Positions 33,817-42,227 of a stretch of DNA of 64,000 nt are shown here, piece by piece. The notes beneath the pieces are model-generated. The model worked only from the letters and a program-made list of their open reading frames with translations. It did not search any database and was not told the origin of the DNA. Source of the stretch: Clostridia bacterium (lineage in GTDB: Bacteria > Bacillota > Clostridia > UBA1212). How positions within the stretch are numbered: the first letter of the stretch is position 1; each line of letters opens with the position of its first letter. Position numbers and translations under genes: made by a program. The stretch covers positions 36,849 to 100,848 of the forward strand of contig JAFSVU010000056.1 in NCBI GenBank assembly GCA_017444825.1, in the 5' to 3' direction.

Positions 33817-33845
33817 TTGACAGAGGGAACGATATTGGTTATAAT
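33817..33845 (+). promoter_or_regulatory. Consensus sigma-A promoter of the AbrB-ABC operon, with direct repeats
   Basis: TTGACA (33817-33822), 17 bases, TATAAT (33840-33845): a perfect consensus, the strongest promoter in the window. Directly downstream, GTAAGAA occurs three times between 33846 and 33875 with near-regular spacing, a likely operator for the AbrB-like product of the first gene, which would be needed to hold such a promoter down. Confidence 0.8.
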
Positions 33846-33909
33846 GTAAGAAAAGTAAGAAATGTAAGAATTTCTACTTTTTGTCATATATCGGAGGATA
33901 AGAACAGGT

Positions 33910-34131
33910 ATGAAAGAAATTTTAGAAAACCGGTTTATCGTCAGCGTAAAGGTCGGGGCGAAGGGCCAGATCACGATCCCAAGCGTTGCGAGGCAAATGT
34001 TTGATATAAAGGAAGGCGATACGCTCATGGTCCTTGGCGACAGGCAGCGGGGCATTGCGCTTGTGAAGGACGATGCATTTTATGATCTGATGGGAGGGAT
34101 AATTCCCGATGGCGGCGATAAAAATCACTAA
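33910..34131 (+). CDS. AbrB/MazE/SpoVT-family transcription regulator
   Basis: A 73-residue protein with a swapped-hairpin AbrB DNA-binding domain (VKVGAKGQITIPSVARQMF, IKEGDTLMVLGD). Small AbrB-like proteins often lead operons for ABC-2 exporters in Clostridia and act as autorepressors. GGAGG 12 bases before the ATG. Its last 23 bases overlap the ATPase gene, so the two are translationally coupled. Confidence 0.85.
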   Translation: MKEILENRFIVSVKVGAKGQITIPSVARQMFDIKEGDTLMVLGDRQRGIALVKDDAFYDLMGGIIPDGGDKNH

Positions 34132-34843
34132 TTTAAGAAAAGAATACAAGGACGTCACGGCAGTCGAGGGACTTGACCTTGAGATCGAAGAGGGCGAGCT
34201 CTTTTCGTTGCTGGGAGTCAACGGGGCAGGAAAAACAACCACGATAAAGATGTTGGCGACGCTTACGAAACCAACATCGGGCGAGGCCGAGATAATGGGC
34301 CGCTCAGTGACGAAAGATCCTGCCGGGGTGAAGGAACTCATAGACATATCGATGCAGGAAACTGCCGTTGCGAGAAAGCTGACGGTGGAGGAGAATATCG
34401 AGTTCTATTCCGAACTTTGCGGACAGACAAAAACGGAGATCGCGGAAACCAAGAAATACATTTACGAAGCATTCGGACTGGGCAAGGTCGCAAAAAAGCA
34501 GGCTTCGAAGCTTTCCGGGGGCTGGCAGAGAAAACTGTCGATCGCATTGGCATTGGTTACGAAGCCCAAAGTGCTTTTTCTGGATGAGCCTACGCTGGGC
34601 CTTGACGTCATCGCGCGGCGGGAACTTTGGAACACCGTCAGGACGCTCAAGAAGAGCATGACTATCATACTCACCACCCACTATATGGAGGAGGCGGAGG
34701 CCCTTTCGGACAGGATCGGTGTGATGAAGGACGGCAGACTGCTTTTTGTCGGGACGAAGGAAGAAATGCTCGGCAAGACGGGGACGCAGAACGTGGAGAA
34801 CGCGTTTATAAGCATTGTAGAAGGAGGCGGGCAGGATGAGTAG
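34109..34843 (+). CDS. ABC transporter ATP-binding protein (ABC-2 type exporter)
   Basis: A 244-residue ATPase: Walker A LGVNGAGKTTT, Q-loop in ISMQETAV, signature LSGGWQRKLSIAL, Walker B VLFLDEPTLGLD and the switch His in LTTHYMEE. It belongs to the group that energises ABC-2 type drug, antibiotic or polysaccharide exporters; substrate unknown. GGGAGGG precedes the ATG inside the AbrB gene; it overlaps the permease gene by 8 bp. Confidence 0.9.
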   Translation: MAAIKITNLRKEYKDVTAVEGLDLEIEEGELFSLLGVNGAGKTTTIKMLATLTKPTSGEAEIMGRSVTKDPAGVKELIDISMQETAVARKLTVEENIEFYSELCGQTKTEIAETKKYIYEAFGLGKVAKKQASKLSGGWQRKLSIALALVTKPKVLFLDEPTLGLDVIARRELWNTVRTLKKSMTIILTTHYMEEAEALSDRIGVMKDGRLLFVGTKEEMLGKTGTQNVENAFISIVEGGGQDE

Positions 34844-35588
34844 ATCAATTTCGAGGCTTGCGGCACTGACCAAGAGAAACATCCGGGAGATCGTAAGAGA
34901 TCCCTTGTCGCTGATATTTACCCTCGCATTGCCGCTGTTTATGGAGGTGCTGTTCTATTTCATTTTCCATAATCTGACGGATCAGTTCCAGATGAGATAT
35001 CTGGCGCCGGGAATCGTCGCTTTTTCGCAGGCGTTCCTCACGCTGTTCACGGGACTTCTGATAGCTCTTGACAGATCAACATCGTTTCTGACGAGGCTTT
35101 TTGTTTCGGAGACAAAGCCCTTCGAGTTCATTTTTTCGTATGCGGTGTCGGTGCTTCCGATCACGCTGGTCCAGACTGTTCTTTTCTTCCTGGCAGGAGG
35201 GTTGATAGATCCGTCACTTTTCGGACCGGGCATGCTGCTGGCGATACCTGTGAGCCTTGTAACGTCAATGTTCTTCATCGGAACTGGAATCCTTTTCGGC
35301 TGCATATGCAACGAAAAATCCATCGGTGGCATTTCGTCGATCATTATCACAGGTCAATCGGTTCTCTCGGGGATGTGGTTCCCGACTGCGGGGCTGGGAA
35401 ACGGTATATTGACAGTGATGAAGGTGCTTCCCTTCAAAAACGCGACAATACTGATCCAGAACACGGTGAACGGAATAACGGACCCCTGGGAGGATTTTGT
35501 CCTGCCGCTTATCATAGTGCTGGGTTACACGGTTGTGGTCTTCACGGTTGCGGTCATTGCGTTTAGGGGGAAAATGAGGAAGGTTTGA
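34836..35588 (+). CDS. ABC-2 type permease
   Basis: A 250-residue membrane protein with about six helices (ALPLFMEVLFYFIF, AFLTLFTGLLIAL, VSVLPITLVQTVLFFLAGGL, SLVTSMFFIGTGILFG, IIVLGYTVVVFTVAVIAF). Forms the channel of the exporter with the upstream ATPase. AAGGAGG before the ATG. A repeat block starts shortly after its stop. Confidence 0.9.
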   Translation: MSRSISRLAALTKRNIREIVRDPLSLIFTLALPLFMEVLFYFIFHNLTDQFQMRYLAPGIVAFSQAFLTLFTGLLIALDRSTSFLTRLFVSETKPFEFIFSYAVSVLPITLVQTVLFFLAGGLIDPSLFGPGMLLAIPVSLVTSMFFIGTGILFGCICNEKSIGGISSIIITGQSVLSGMWFPTAGLGNGILTVMKVLPFKNATILIQNTVNGITDPWEDFVLPLIIVLGYTVVVFTVAVIAFRGKMRKV

Positions 35589-35599
35589 GCGATAATTTA

Positions 35600-35785
35600 G
35601 TTAGAGGGAGTGCCGCCCAAGGTAATAAGTAAGAGGTAAAAGTCAAAGGGAGTGCCGCCCAAGGTAATAAGTAAGAGGTAATAGGTAAGAAGCGCCTGCG
35701 GAAGGGAGTGCCGCATTTGGTTAAAGGGGTGCCGCTCAAGGTAATAGGTAACAGGTAAAAAGTAATAGGTAAACAGCTAAAATTA
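35600..35785 (+). repeat. Mosaic heptamer/GTGCCG repeat block (copy 4)
   Basis: Four GTGCCGC cores, three with direct GTAATA(A/G)GTAA followers, plus the segment AGCGCCTGCGGAAGGGAGTG (about 35690-35709) shared with copy 3. Same orientation as the ABC genes it follows. Copies 3 and 4 thus flank the three-gene AbrB-ABC cassette as direct repeats. Bases 35786-35848, before the ribosomal promoter, are A-rich and show nothing further. Confidence 0.85.
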
Positions 35786-35849
35786 AAAAAACAGGAAAAA
35801 AGCAATAAAAAGGGCAAGAAAAATAATGCCGCCAATACGAAAAAAGTGC

Positions 35850-35878
35850 TTGCAATAAGTTTTCGCATGTGATACAAT
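35850..35878 (+). promoter_or_regulatory. Sigma-A promoter of the ribosomal protein superoperon
   Basis: TTGCAA (35850-35855) and TACAAT (35873-35878) with a 17-base spacer, about 280 bases before rpsJ. It lies between the repeat block and a structured leader. No other comparable promoter was seen before rpsJ, although an AT-rich stretch at 36058-36090 could hold a weaker one. Confidence 0.7.
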
Positions 35879-35879
35879 G

Positions 35880-35992
35880 CACGCCGTGTGGCCTGACAGA
35901 CGAGGAAGTTTGAGATTGCTGCAGCCGGTTTTTGACCGGGAGGCAGGTAACTCAGACGGAGAATGTCCGGTTCAGAGAAACCGGGCGGCGTG
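35880..35992 (+). promoter_or_regulatory. Structured RNA leader of the S10 operon (candidate autoregulatory element)
   Basis: CACGCCG (35880-35886) can pair with CGGCGTG (35986-35992), closing a domain with two hairpins: CCGGT/ACCGG (35925-35929 and 35935-35939) and CCGGTT/AACCGG (35967-35972 and 35979-35984); GCCT (35891-35894) can also pair with AGGC (35941-35944). The position, directly after the promoter of a ribosomal operon, suggests ribosomal-protein feedback or attenuation. A weak hairpin with a T-run follows at about 36003-36022. It matches no leader class I can identify. Confidence 0.5.
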
Positions 35993-36157
35993 TCACTGTA
36001 TAGCGAAAAGCGTTTTTTCTTTGTGCAGTAAAACCAGGTTGAAATCATCCGTATAAGGTTGATAATTCAATTTGATTTTTTTTATGCTCAAACGAATCAA
36101 CACCCGGTAGTGTGTACAAGGTTGCCAAAGAATGTCACTTATAAAGGAGTAAAAATA

Positions 36158-36472
36158 ATGGCTAAACAGAAATTGAGAATTAAACTGAAGTCCTATGATT
36201 ATCAGCTGCTTGACCAGTCAGCTCAGAAGATCGTTGACACTGCCCGCAGGACGGGTTCATTGGTTTCGGGACCTATTCCGCTGCCTACAGAAAAAGAAGT
36301 TGTTACGATCCTCCGCGCCGTACACAAGTACAAGGACAGCAGAGAGCAGTTTGAGCTCAGAACCCACAAGAGGCTTATTGACGTCGTGTCGCCTTCCAAG
36401 GCTACGGTAGATGCGCTGATGAAGCTCGACATCCCCGCCGGCGTTGAGATAGAAATGAGCGTTAAGCACTAA
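36158..36472 (+). CDS. rpsJ: 30S ribosomal protein S10
   Basis: First gene of the superoperon, 104 residues, normal length. Characteristic sequence [20 protein letters not shown] and [17 protein letters not shown]10 sits in the 30S head and also acts with NusA/NusB in antitermination. AAAGGAG lies seven to twelve bases before ATG 36158; longer in-frame extensions upstream are not supported. A 126-bp gap separates it from rplC, longer than other gaps in this operon. Confidence 0.97.
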   Translation: MAKQKLRIKLKSYDYQLLDQSAQKIVDTARRTGSLVSGPIPLPTEKEVVTILRAVHKYKDSREQFELRTHKRLIDVVSPSKATVDALMKLDIPAGVEIEMSVKH

Positions 36473-36529
36473 TACGGGGCTTAATGCGTTGCAAGCACGG
36501 AAAGCCCAAAATTTCCGGTAAACTTGCGG

Positions 36530-36577
36530 AATGTCGATCCCCAAAGGGACGACAGGGTCAAGTTCGGGATCCCGAAC
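36530..36577 (+). promoter_or_regulatory. Hairpin and 16-bp perfect palindrome between rpsJ and rplC
   Basis: GTTCGGGATCCCGAAC at 36562-36577 is a perfect palindrome. Just before it, GTCG..CCC (36532-36540) can pair with GGG.CGAC (36545-36552). They lie 20-65 bases before rplC. Their function is unknown; they may control or stabilise the transcript between the two genes. Confidence 0.4.
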
Positions 36578-36598
36578 CAATAACCAAGGAGGTATAAA

Positions 36599-37231
36599 AT
36601 GGAGAAATTTGTTTTGGGAACAAAGGTCGGAATGACTCAGATTTTCTCTGAAGACGGAACATGCACACCTGTTACTGTTGTAGCGGCAGGCCCCTGCAAA
36701 GTTATTCAGAAAAAAACAGTTGAATCCGACGGTTACAACGCTGTTAAGATCGGCTTTGAGCAGTGCGAACTGAGCAAACTCAACAAGCCCGAAGCAGGCG
36801 TTTATAAGAAGATCAGTCTTGATTACGGATACAAGTATCTTTGCGAGTTCAAGCCTGACAGCATCGATTCTTACGACGTAGGAAGCGATATCAACGTCAG
36901 TGTTTTCTCCGACGGAGATGCGGTTGACGTAAGCGGTACTTCAAAGGGTAAAGGCTTCGCCGGCGCCATCAAGCGTCACGGGCAGAAGATAGGCCCCAAG
37001 AGCCACGGTTCAAAGTACCACAGAGGCGTTGGTTCAATGGGACCTAACACAGACCCCGGTCGCGTGCTCCCCGGAAAGAATATGCCGGGTCACATGGGCA
37101 GCGAAAGAGTTACTGTTCAGAACCTCACGATCGTTAAGGTTGACGCTGAGAGAAATCTTCTTCTCATCAAGGGCGCTGTCCCCGGACCTAAGGGCAGTCT
37201 TCTTGAGATAACGGATTCCGTTAAGGCTTAA
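36599..37231 (+). CDS. rplC: 50S ribosomal protein L3
   Basis: A 210-residue assembly protein near the peptidyl transferase centre. Seen: FVLGTKVGMTQIFSEDGTCT at the start and the loop HGSKYHRGVGSMG that reaches into 23S rRNA. Perfect AAGGAGG before ATG. Followed by rplD after 11 bp. Confidence 0.98.
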   Translation: MEKFVLGTKVGMTQIFSEDGTCTPVTVVAAGPCKVIQKKTVESDGYNAVKIGFEQCELSKLNKPEAGVYKKISLDYGYKYLCEFKPDSIDSYDVGSDINVSVFSDGDAVDVSGTSKGKGFAGAIKRHGQKIGPKSHGSKYHRGVGSMGPNTDPGRVLPGKNMPGHMGSERVTVQNLTIVKVDAERNLLLIKGAVPGPKGSLLEITDSVKA

Positions 37232-37242
37232 AAGGAGGAAGA

Positions 37243-37869
37243 ATGATGGCTACTGCAAAAGTATTCAATATGAAAGGCGAGTTCATCGAGGAAATCGCAC
37301 TTAACGAGAATGTTTTCGGAATTGAGCCCAACACCACTGCGATCCACACCATCGTTGTGAACACCCTCGCAAACAAGCGTCAGGGCACTCAGTCCGCAAA
37401 AACAAAGAGTGAAGTCAGCGGCGGCGGTAAGAAACCTTACAGACAGAAGGGCACAGGACGCGCCCGCCAGGGTTCGATCCGTTCTGCACAGTGGATCCAC
37501 GGCGGAATCATTTTCGCTCCGAAGCCGAGAAGCTACAGATTCAAGGTAAACAATAAAGTAAGACGCCTTGCAATGCTTTCCACTCTTTCGTCAAGAGCTC
37601 AGTCTGAGGACATCGTTATTCTGGACAAACTCGAAATAGATGAATTCAAGACAAAGAAGATCGTTGATATGCTCAAAGCTCTCAAGCTTGAGACCTCGGC
37701 TCTCATCGTTACGGCTGAACCCGATCAGAAGGTTGTCAAGTCTGCCGGAAACATCCCCGGAATCGACACAACATTCGTCGGCACCATCAACGTTTATGAC
37801 ATTCTTCGCCACGAGAAACTCGTATTAACGAAGGATGCACTGTCCAAACTGACGGAGGTGTACGCATGA
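37243..37869 (+). CDS. rplD: 50S ribosomal protein L4
   Basis: A 208-residue protein lining the exit tunnel (PYRQKGTGRARQGSIRSAQW loop; GGIIFAPKPRSY). In some bacteria L4 represses the S10 operon by binding its leader, which gives the upstream structured leader a possible partner. Two consecutive ATGs follow AAAGGAGG; either may be used. Overlaps rplW by 4 bp. Confidence 0.97.
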   Translation: MMATAKVFNMKGEFIEEIALNENVFGIEPNTTAIHTIVVNTLANKRQGTQSAKTKSEVSGGGKKPYRQKGTGRARQGSIRSAQWIHGGIIFAPKPRSYRFKVNNKVRRLAMLSTLSSRAQSEDIVILDKLEIDEFKTKKIVDMLKALKLETSALIVTAEPDQKVVKSAGNIPGIDTTFVGTINVYDILRHEKLVLTKDALSKLTEVYA

Positions 37870-38222
37870 ACAACTACGATATAATCATCCGCCCTCACAA
37901 GAGCGAGAAGACCACTGCTGATATCGAAAAAGGCAAATATACGTTTATAGTTGCCGAGAAAGCAACGAAGATCGATGTTAAGAAGGCCGTTGAGGATCTG
38001 TTTGGCGTCAGAGTGCTTTCGGTAAACACCATCCGTTACGATGGTAAAAAGAAAGTCCGTCATCAGAACTCGGGCGTTGTGGAAGGCAGAACAGTTAGCT
38101 ATAAGAAAGCTATCGTGAAGATCGACCTTAACGCAAACGAAGAGACTTACCTTGGAAAAGGCGGAAAGACCGTCAAATCCGGCAAGAAGGTTAAGAACAT
38201 CATCGAAGGCTACGCAGACTAA
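37866..38222 (+). CDS. rplW: 50S ribosomal protein L23
   Basis: A 118-residue protein at the exit tunnel mouth, docking site for trigger factor and SRP (DIIIRPHKSEKTTADIEKGK, FGVRVLSVNT). It is about 20 residues longer than the usual ~95-100 because of a basic C-terminal tail (KGGKTVKSGKKVKN). Starts within the rplD stop (ATGA). Confidence 0.96.
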   Translation: MNNYDIIIRPHKSEKTTADIEKGKYTFIVAEKATKIDVKKAVEDLFGVRVLSVNTIRYDGKKKVRHQNSGVVEGRTVSYKKAIVKIDLNANEETYLGKGGKTVKSGKKVKNIIEGYAD

Positions 38223-38240
38223 TGCAGGAGGGAAAAGATC

Positions 38241-39074
38241 ATGGGTATTAAAAAATACAATCCGACTACTCCGGGCAGAAGAGGCATGACGGTTTCTGAT
38301 TTTGCTGAGATCACAGGAAAGAGCACAGTTAAGTCACTGCTCACCCCTGTAAAGAAAACTGCCGGACGTAACTCATATGGCAAGATCACCGTGAGACATC
38401 ACGGCGGCGGCGCCAAAAGAAAATACAGGATCATCGACTTTAAGCGCAACAAGACCGATATGCCGGCAAAGGTTGTGGCAATCGAGTACGATCCTAACAG
38501 AAGCGCAAACATCGCTTTGCTCTGCTACGTTGACGGAACAAAGTCGTACATCATCCAGCCCCAGGGCCTGAAGGTTGGCGACACAGTGGTTTCCGGCGCA
38601 ACGGCAGACATCAAACCGGGCAACACACTTCCTCTTGAGAACATACCCCTCGGTACTCTCATTCACAACGTGGAAATGAAGCCGGGCAAAGGCGGTCAGC
38701 TGTCAAGATCAGCGGGTTCATCCGCTCAGCTCATGGCTAAGGAAAACGGTTTCGCTCAGCTGAGACTCGGTTCGGGCGAAGTCAGAATGATTCCTCTCAA
38801 CTGCAAAGCTACCATCGGCACCGTTGGCAATTCCGAGCACGAGAACATCAAGATCGGTAAAGCCGGACGCAAGAGATGGATGGGTGTAAGACCTACCGTC
38901 CGCGGCGTTGTCATGAACCCGAACGACCACCCCCACGGTGGTGGAGAAGGAAAATCACCTGTCGGTATGCCGAGCCCTGTTACACCTTGGGGCAAGCCCG
39001 CTCTTGGTTATAAGACCAGAAAGAAGAACAAGGCTTCCGATAAGTACATTGTGAGAAGAAGGAACGCTAAGTAA
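38241..39074 (+). CDS. rplB: 50S ribosomal protein L2
   Basis: A 277-residue protein required for subunit association and peptidyl transfer. Seen: [18 protein letters not shown] near the end and the conserved [16 protein letters not shown] with the invariant histidine. Normal length; GCAGGAGG precedes the ATG. Confidence 0.98.
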   Translation: MGIKKYNPTTPGRRGMTVSDFAEITGKSTVKSLLTPVKKTAGRNSYGKITVRHHGGGAKRKYRIIDFKRNKTDMPAKVVAIEYDPNRSANIALLCYVDGTKSYIIQPQGLKVGDTVVSGATADIKPGNTLPLENIPLGTLIHNVEMKPGKGGQLSRSAGSSAQLMAKENGFAQLRLGSGEVRMIPLNCKATIGTVGNSEHENIKIGKAGRKRWMGVRPTVRGVVMNPNDHPHGGGEGKSPVGMPSPVTPWGKPALGYKTRKKNKASDKYIVRRRNAK

Positions 39075-39091
39075 GCGATGGAGGACTAGTC

Positions 39092-39373
39092 ATGAGTAGA
39101 TCACTGAAAAAAGGACCGTTCGTAGATCAGAAACTGCTCGCCAGAATCAAAGCTATGAACGAGAAAAACGAAAAAGTCGTTATTAAGACCTGGTCCAGAG
39201 CTTCCACGATATTCCCCGATATGGTGGGACACACGATCGCCGTTCACGACGGAAGGAAGCATGTGCCGGTTTACATCAACGAGGAAATGGTTGGCCACAA
39301 ACTCGGTGAGTTTGCGATCACCAGGACCTTCCGCGGACACGCCAAGAGCGAAAAGTCCAGCGGTAAGAAGTAA
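39092..39373 (+). CDS. rpsS: 30S ribosomal protein S19
   Basis: A 93-residue 30S head protein ([15 protein letters not shown] start, [16 protein letters not shown] end). It forms a complex with S13 at the A site. GGAGGA before the ATG; normal length. Confidence 0.98.
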   Translation: MSRSLKKGPFVDQKLLARIKAMNEKNEKVVIKTWSRASTIFPDMVGHTIAVHDGRKHVPVYINEEMVGHKLGEFAITRTFRGHAKSEKSSGKK

Positions 39374-39391
39374 AGAAGGGAGGACAGATTC

Positions 39392-39880
39392 ATGGGAAAG
39401 AAAAAATTCACTGAAGCGGAACTCCTGGAGAAGCGCGACGAGCTGATCGCAGCTTACAACGCAAAAACTCCGAAGAGCAAGAAGCCCGCTGTCCTCACAA
39501 AGAGAGAGCGCAAAGCACTGGGTATCGGAAGAGACCAGGGCAAAGCCACTCTGAAATTTGCAGGTGTCGCTCCGAGAAAAGCCAAACTCGTTCTCGATCT
39601 CATCAAAGGAAAGTCGGTCGACGAGGCTTACGCAATCGTTCGCTACACGCCAAAGGCCGCATCTGAGATGATCTACAAGCTCATCAGATCTGCAGAAGCC
39701 AATGCTGTAAACAACTTCGGTCTCAACCCTGACAAACTCTACGTTGCAGAAGCGTATGCAAACTCCGGATCCATCCTGAAGAGAATGCAGCCCGTTTCCC
39801 GCGGAAGAGGCAACAGGATAAACAAGAGAACAAGTCACATTACAGTAGTGTTAAAAGAGAAGAGCGAAGAGGAGGCATAA
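39392..39880 (+). CDS. rplV: 50S ribosomal protein L22 with long N-terminal extension
   Basis: The L22 domain proper begins about residue 50 (ATLKFAGVAPRKAKLVLDLI) and its beta-hairpin, which lines the exit tunnel, is PVSRGRGNRINKRTSH. Before it are about 50 extra residues, charged and partly helical (FTEAELLEKRDELIAAYNAK, KKPAVLTKRERKALG), making 162 aa against the usual ~110-115. The long start is real: AAGGGAGG stands seven bases before ATG 39392 and no other Met occurs before the L22 domain. Confidence 0.95.
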   Translation: MGKKKFTEAELLEKRDELIAAYNAKTPKSKKPAVLTKRERKALGIGRDQGKATLKFAGVAPRKAKLVLDLIKGKSVDEAYAIVRYTPKAASEMIYKLIRSAEANAVNNFGLNPDKLYVAEAYANSGSILKRMQPVSRGRGNRINKRTSHITVVLKEKSEEEA

Positions 39881-39883
39881 ACC

Positions 39884-40543
39884 ATGGGACAGAAAGTTAA
39901 TCCTCACGGACTGAGAGTCGGCATTATTAAGGATTGGGATTCCAAATGGTATGCCGGAAAGAAAGAATACTCAGTATTCCTCGTAGAAGACAATAAAGTC
40001 AGAAACTTCATCAAGAATAAGTACTACGATGCCGGAATCGCAAGAGTCAGACTTGAGAGACAGAACAATAAGCTCACAGTTAACATTGACGTTGCAAAGC
40101 CGGGTATGCTTATCGGCCAGAAGGGCGCAAACAAAGAGATCCTCGTAAGCGAGCTCAAAGCACTCACAGGCCGCGAAGTTATCGTTAACATCTTCGAGGT
40201 CAAGCAGAAGGACCTTAGCGCACAGCTTTGCGCAGAGGATATTGCCAGCCAGCTCGAGAAGCGCGTTGCTTTCAGAAGAGCTATGAAGCAGGTCATGATC
40301 AGAGCCATGAAAGCCGGCGCCCGCGGTATCAAGACCGCTTGCAGCGGCCGTCTGGGCGGCGCTGAGATCGCCCGCACAGAGCATTATCATGAGGGCACGA
40401 TCCCGCTGCAGACCCTGAGAGCAGACATTGATTACGGTTTTGCCGAGGCTAAAACGACCTACGGAAGAATCGGCGTCAAAGTTTGGATTTACAAGGGCGA
40501 GGTGCTCCCCGCTCCGAAAAAGACAGAAGGAGGCGCAAATTAA
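39884..40543 (+). CDS. rpsC: 30S ribosomal protein S3
   Basis: A 219-residue protein with an N-terminal KH domain ([20 protein letters not shown]) and C-terminal S3 domain ([20 protein letters not shown]). Forms part of the mRNA entry channel helicase. Its TAA shares one base with the ATG of rplP. Confidence 0.98.
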   Translation: MGQKVNPHGLRVGIIKDWDSKWYAGKKEYSVFLVEDNKVRNFIKNKYYDAGIARVRLERQNNKLTVNIDVAKPGMLIGQKGANKEILVSELKALTGREVIVNIFEVKQKDLSAQLCAEDIASQLEKRVAFRRAMKQVMIRAMKAGARGIKTACSGRLGGAEIARTEHYHEGTIPLQTLRADIDYGFAEAKTTYGRIGVKVWIYKGEVLPAPKKTEGGAN

Positions 40544-40974
40544 TGTTACTTCCGAAGAGAGTTAAACACAGAAAACAGCAGAGAGGCAGAATGACAGGAA
40601 GAGCCTACCGCGGAAACAAAGTCTCCTACGGAGAGTATGGACTCCAGGCAACTGAGTGCGGATGGATCACCGGAAACCAGATCGAAGCTGCCCGTATCGC
40701 AATCAACCGTTACGTTAAGAGAGGCGGTAAAGTTTGGATCAAGATCTTCCCCGACAAACCCGTAACAAAGAAGCCTGCCGAGACTCGAATGGGTTCCGGA
40801 AAGGGATCACCTGAGTATTGGGTAGCGGTCGTTAAGCCGGACAGAGTTCTGTTCGAGATCGCCGGTGTCGACGAGTCGACAGCCCGCGAAGCCCTCAGAC
40901 TTGCGTCGTACAAGCTTCCTATCAAGTGCAAGATAATTGCCCGCGAGGCGGAGCCCGCTGAAAGTGAGGTATAA
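40543..40974 (+). CDS. rplP: 50S ribosomal protein L16
   Basis: A 143-residue protein near the A site ([20 protein letters not shown] start; [20 protein letters not shown]). Start is the ATG in TAATG at the rpsC stop, with AAGGAGG upstream, so translation is coupled. Confidence 0.98.
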   Translation: MLLPKRVKHRKQQRGRMTGRAYRGNKVSYGEYGLQATECGWITGNQIEAARIAINRYVKRGGKVWIKIFPDKPVTKKPAETRMGSGKGSPEYWVAVVKPDRVLFEIAGVDESTAREALRLASYKLPIKCKIIAREAEPAESEV

Positions 40975-40978
40975 TCCG

Positions 40979-41185
40979 ATGAAGGTTAAAGAATACAACG
41001 AGAAACTCAATGAAATGAGCCTCGAGGAGCTCTACAATGAGGAACAGGACCTCAAAGAGAAACTTTTCAAGCTTCGTTTCCAGCAAGTTACAACCTATAT
41101 GGACAACCCGCTTGAGCTCAGACTTGTCAAACGTGACATCGCAAGAGTAAAGACGGCGATTTATAAGAAGAGCAAAAACGCTTAA
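40979..41185 (+). CDS. rpmC: 50S ribosomal protein L29
   Basis: A 68-residue helical hairpin protein by the exit tunnel ([29 protein letters not shown]). Start at ATG 40979, four bases after the rplP stop, with GTGAGG upstream; longer frames running into rplP are not used. Confidence 0.96.
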   Translation: MKVKEYNEKLNEMSLEELYNEEQDLKEKLFKLRFQQVTTYMDNPLELRLVKRDIARVKTAIYKKSKNA

Positions 41186-41202
41186 GAAGGAGGTAGATAA
41201 CA

Positions 41203-41460
41203 ATGTCTGATAGAAATTTGAGAAAAACTCGCGTCGGCAAAGTCGTTAGTGACAAAATGGACAAGACCATCGTCGTTGCGGTTGTTGACAGCGTTAAGCA
41301 CCCCCTTTACAAGAAGATCGTAAAGACCACTTATAAGCTGAAAGCTCATGATGAGAAAAACGAAGCCGGAATCGGTGATACCGTTATGGTTATGGAGACC
41401 CGCCCGCTCAGCAAAGATAAACGCTGGAGACTGGTCGAGATAATCGAAAAGGCGAAGTAA
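41203..41460 (+). CDS. rpsQ: 30S ribosomal protein S17
   Basis: An 85-residue OB-fold protein binding 16S rRNA early in assembly ([39 protein letters not shown]). AAGGAGG before the ATG. Normal length. Confidence 0.98.
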   Translation: MSDRNLRKTRVGKVVSDKMDKTIVVAVVDSVKHPLYKKIVKTTYKLKAHDEKNEAGIGDTVMVMETRPLSKDKRWRLVEIIEKAK

Positions 41461-41478
41461 TTTTAAGGAGGGTTCGTA

Positions 41479-41847
41479 ATGATACAGGTACAAACAAGAC
41501 TTAAGGTTGCTGACAATACCGGCGCAAAAGAACTTATGTGCATTAAAGTTATCGGCGGCAGCAGAAGAAGATATGCAAATATCGGCGATACAATAGTTTG
41601 CTCCGTTAAGAACGCCGCCCCCGGCGGAATGGTGAAGAAGGGTGACGTTGTGAAATGCGTCGTCGTCCGCACCAGGAGAGGCGTCAGAAGGAACGACGGT
41701 ACATATATCAGGTTCGACGAGAACGCGGCAGTTCTTATTAAGGACGACCTCACTCCCCGCGGAACCCGTATATTTGGGCCTGTCGCAAGAGAGCTCAGAG
41801 AGAAAGACTTCATGAAGATCGTTTCTCTTGCTCCCGAGGTTCTTTGA
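41479..41847 (+). CDS. rplN: 50S ribosomal protein L14
   Basis: A 122-residue protein at the subunit interface ([40 protein letters not shown]). Also the binding site of the silencing factor RsfS. AAGGAGG upstream; normal length. Confidence 0.98.
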   Translation: MIQVQTRLKVADNTGAKELMCIKVIGGSRRRYANIGDTIVCSVKNAAPGGMVKKGDVVKCVVVRTRRGVRRNDGTYIRFDENAAVLIKDDLTPRGTRIFGPVARELREKDFMKIVSLAPEVL

Positions 41848-41861
41848 TGTGGAGGTGTGAA

Positions 41862-42206
41862 ATGGCAACAAACTTAAACATTAAAAAAGGTGACAACGTT
41901 ATGATCATCACCGGCGAGGATGCCGGCAAAAAGGGCAAAGTGCTCAAGGTTCTCCCCGATGAAGAGCGAGTCGTAGTCGAGGGCAGAAACAAGGTTACAA
42001 AGCACCAGAAACCCAAGAACCAGAGAGACACAGGCGGCATAGTCGAGCGTGAAGCTTCCATCCACGTTTCCAACGTGAAAGTTGTATGCCCCAAATGCGG
42101 CAAACCCACAAGAACCGGCATCGAGTTCGTTGATGACAAGGCAAAGAAGATCCGCGTCTGCAAGAAGTGCGGCGCAGAGATCCCGACAGCCGACGGAACC
42201 AGGTAA
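41862..42206 (+). CDS. rplX: 50S ribosomal protein L24
   Basis: A 114-residue assembly initiator with a KOW motif (GDNVMIITGEDAGKKGKVLK) and a C-terminal CPKCGKPTRTG plus CKKCG zinc-ribbon-like pair. I use ATG 41862 after GGAGG; an earlier in-frame ATG at 41844 overlaps the rplN stop and would add six residues. Confidence 0.96.
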   Translation: MATNLNIKKGDNVMIITGEDAGKKGKVLKVLPDEERVVVEGRNKVTKHQKPKNQRDTGGIVEREASIHVSNVKVVCPKCGKPTRTGIEFVDDKAKKIRVCKKCGAEIPTADGTR

Positions 42207-42227
42207 TATTGCACGGAGGTACTGATA

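Noticed and set aside
36059..36157. Extended start of S10 at 36059
   Set aside because: Would add 33 unconserved residues; ATG 36158 with AAAGGAG matches the family.
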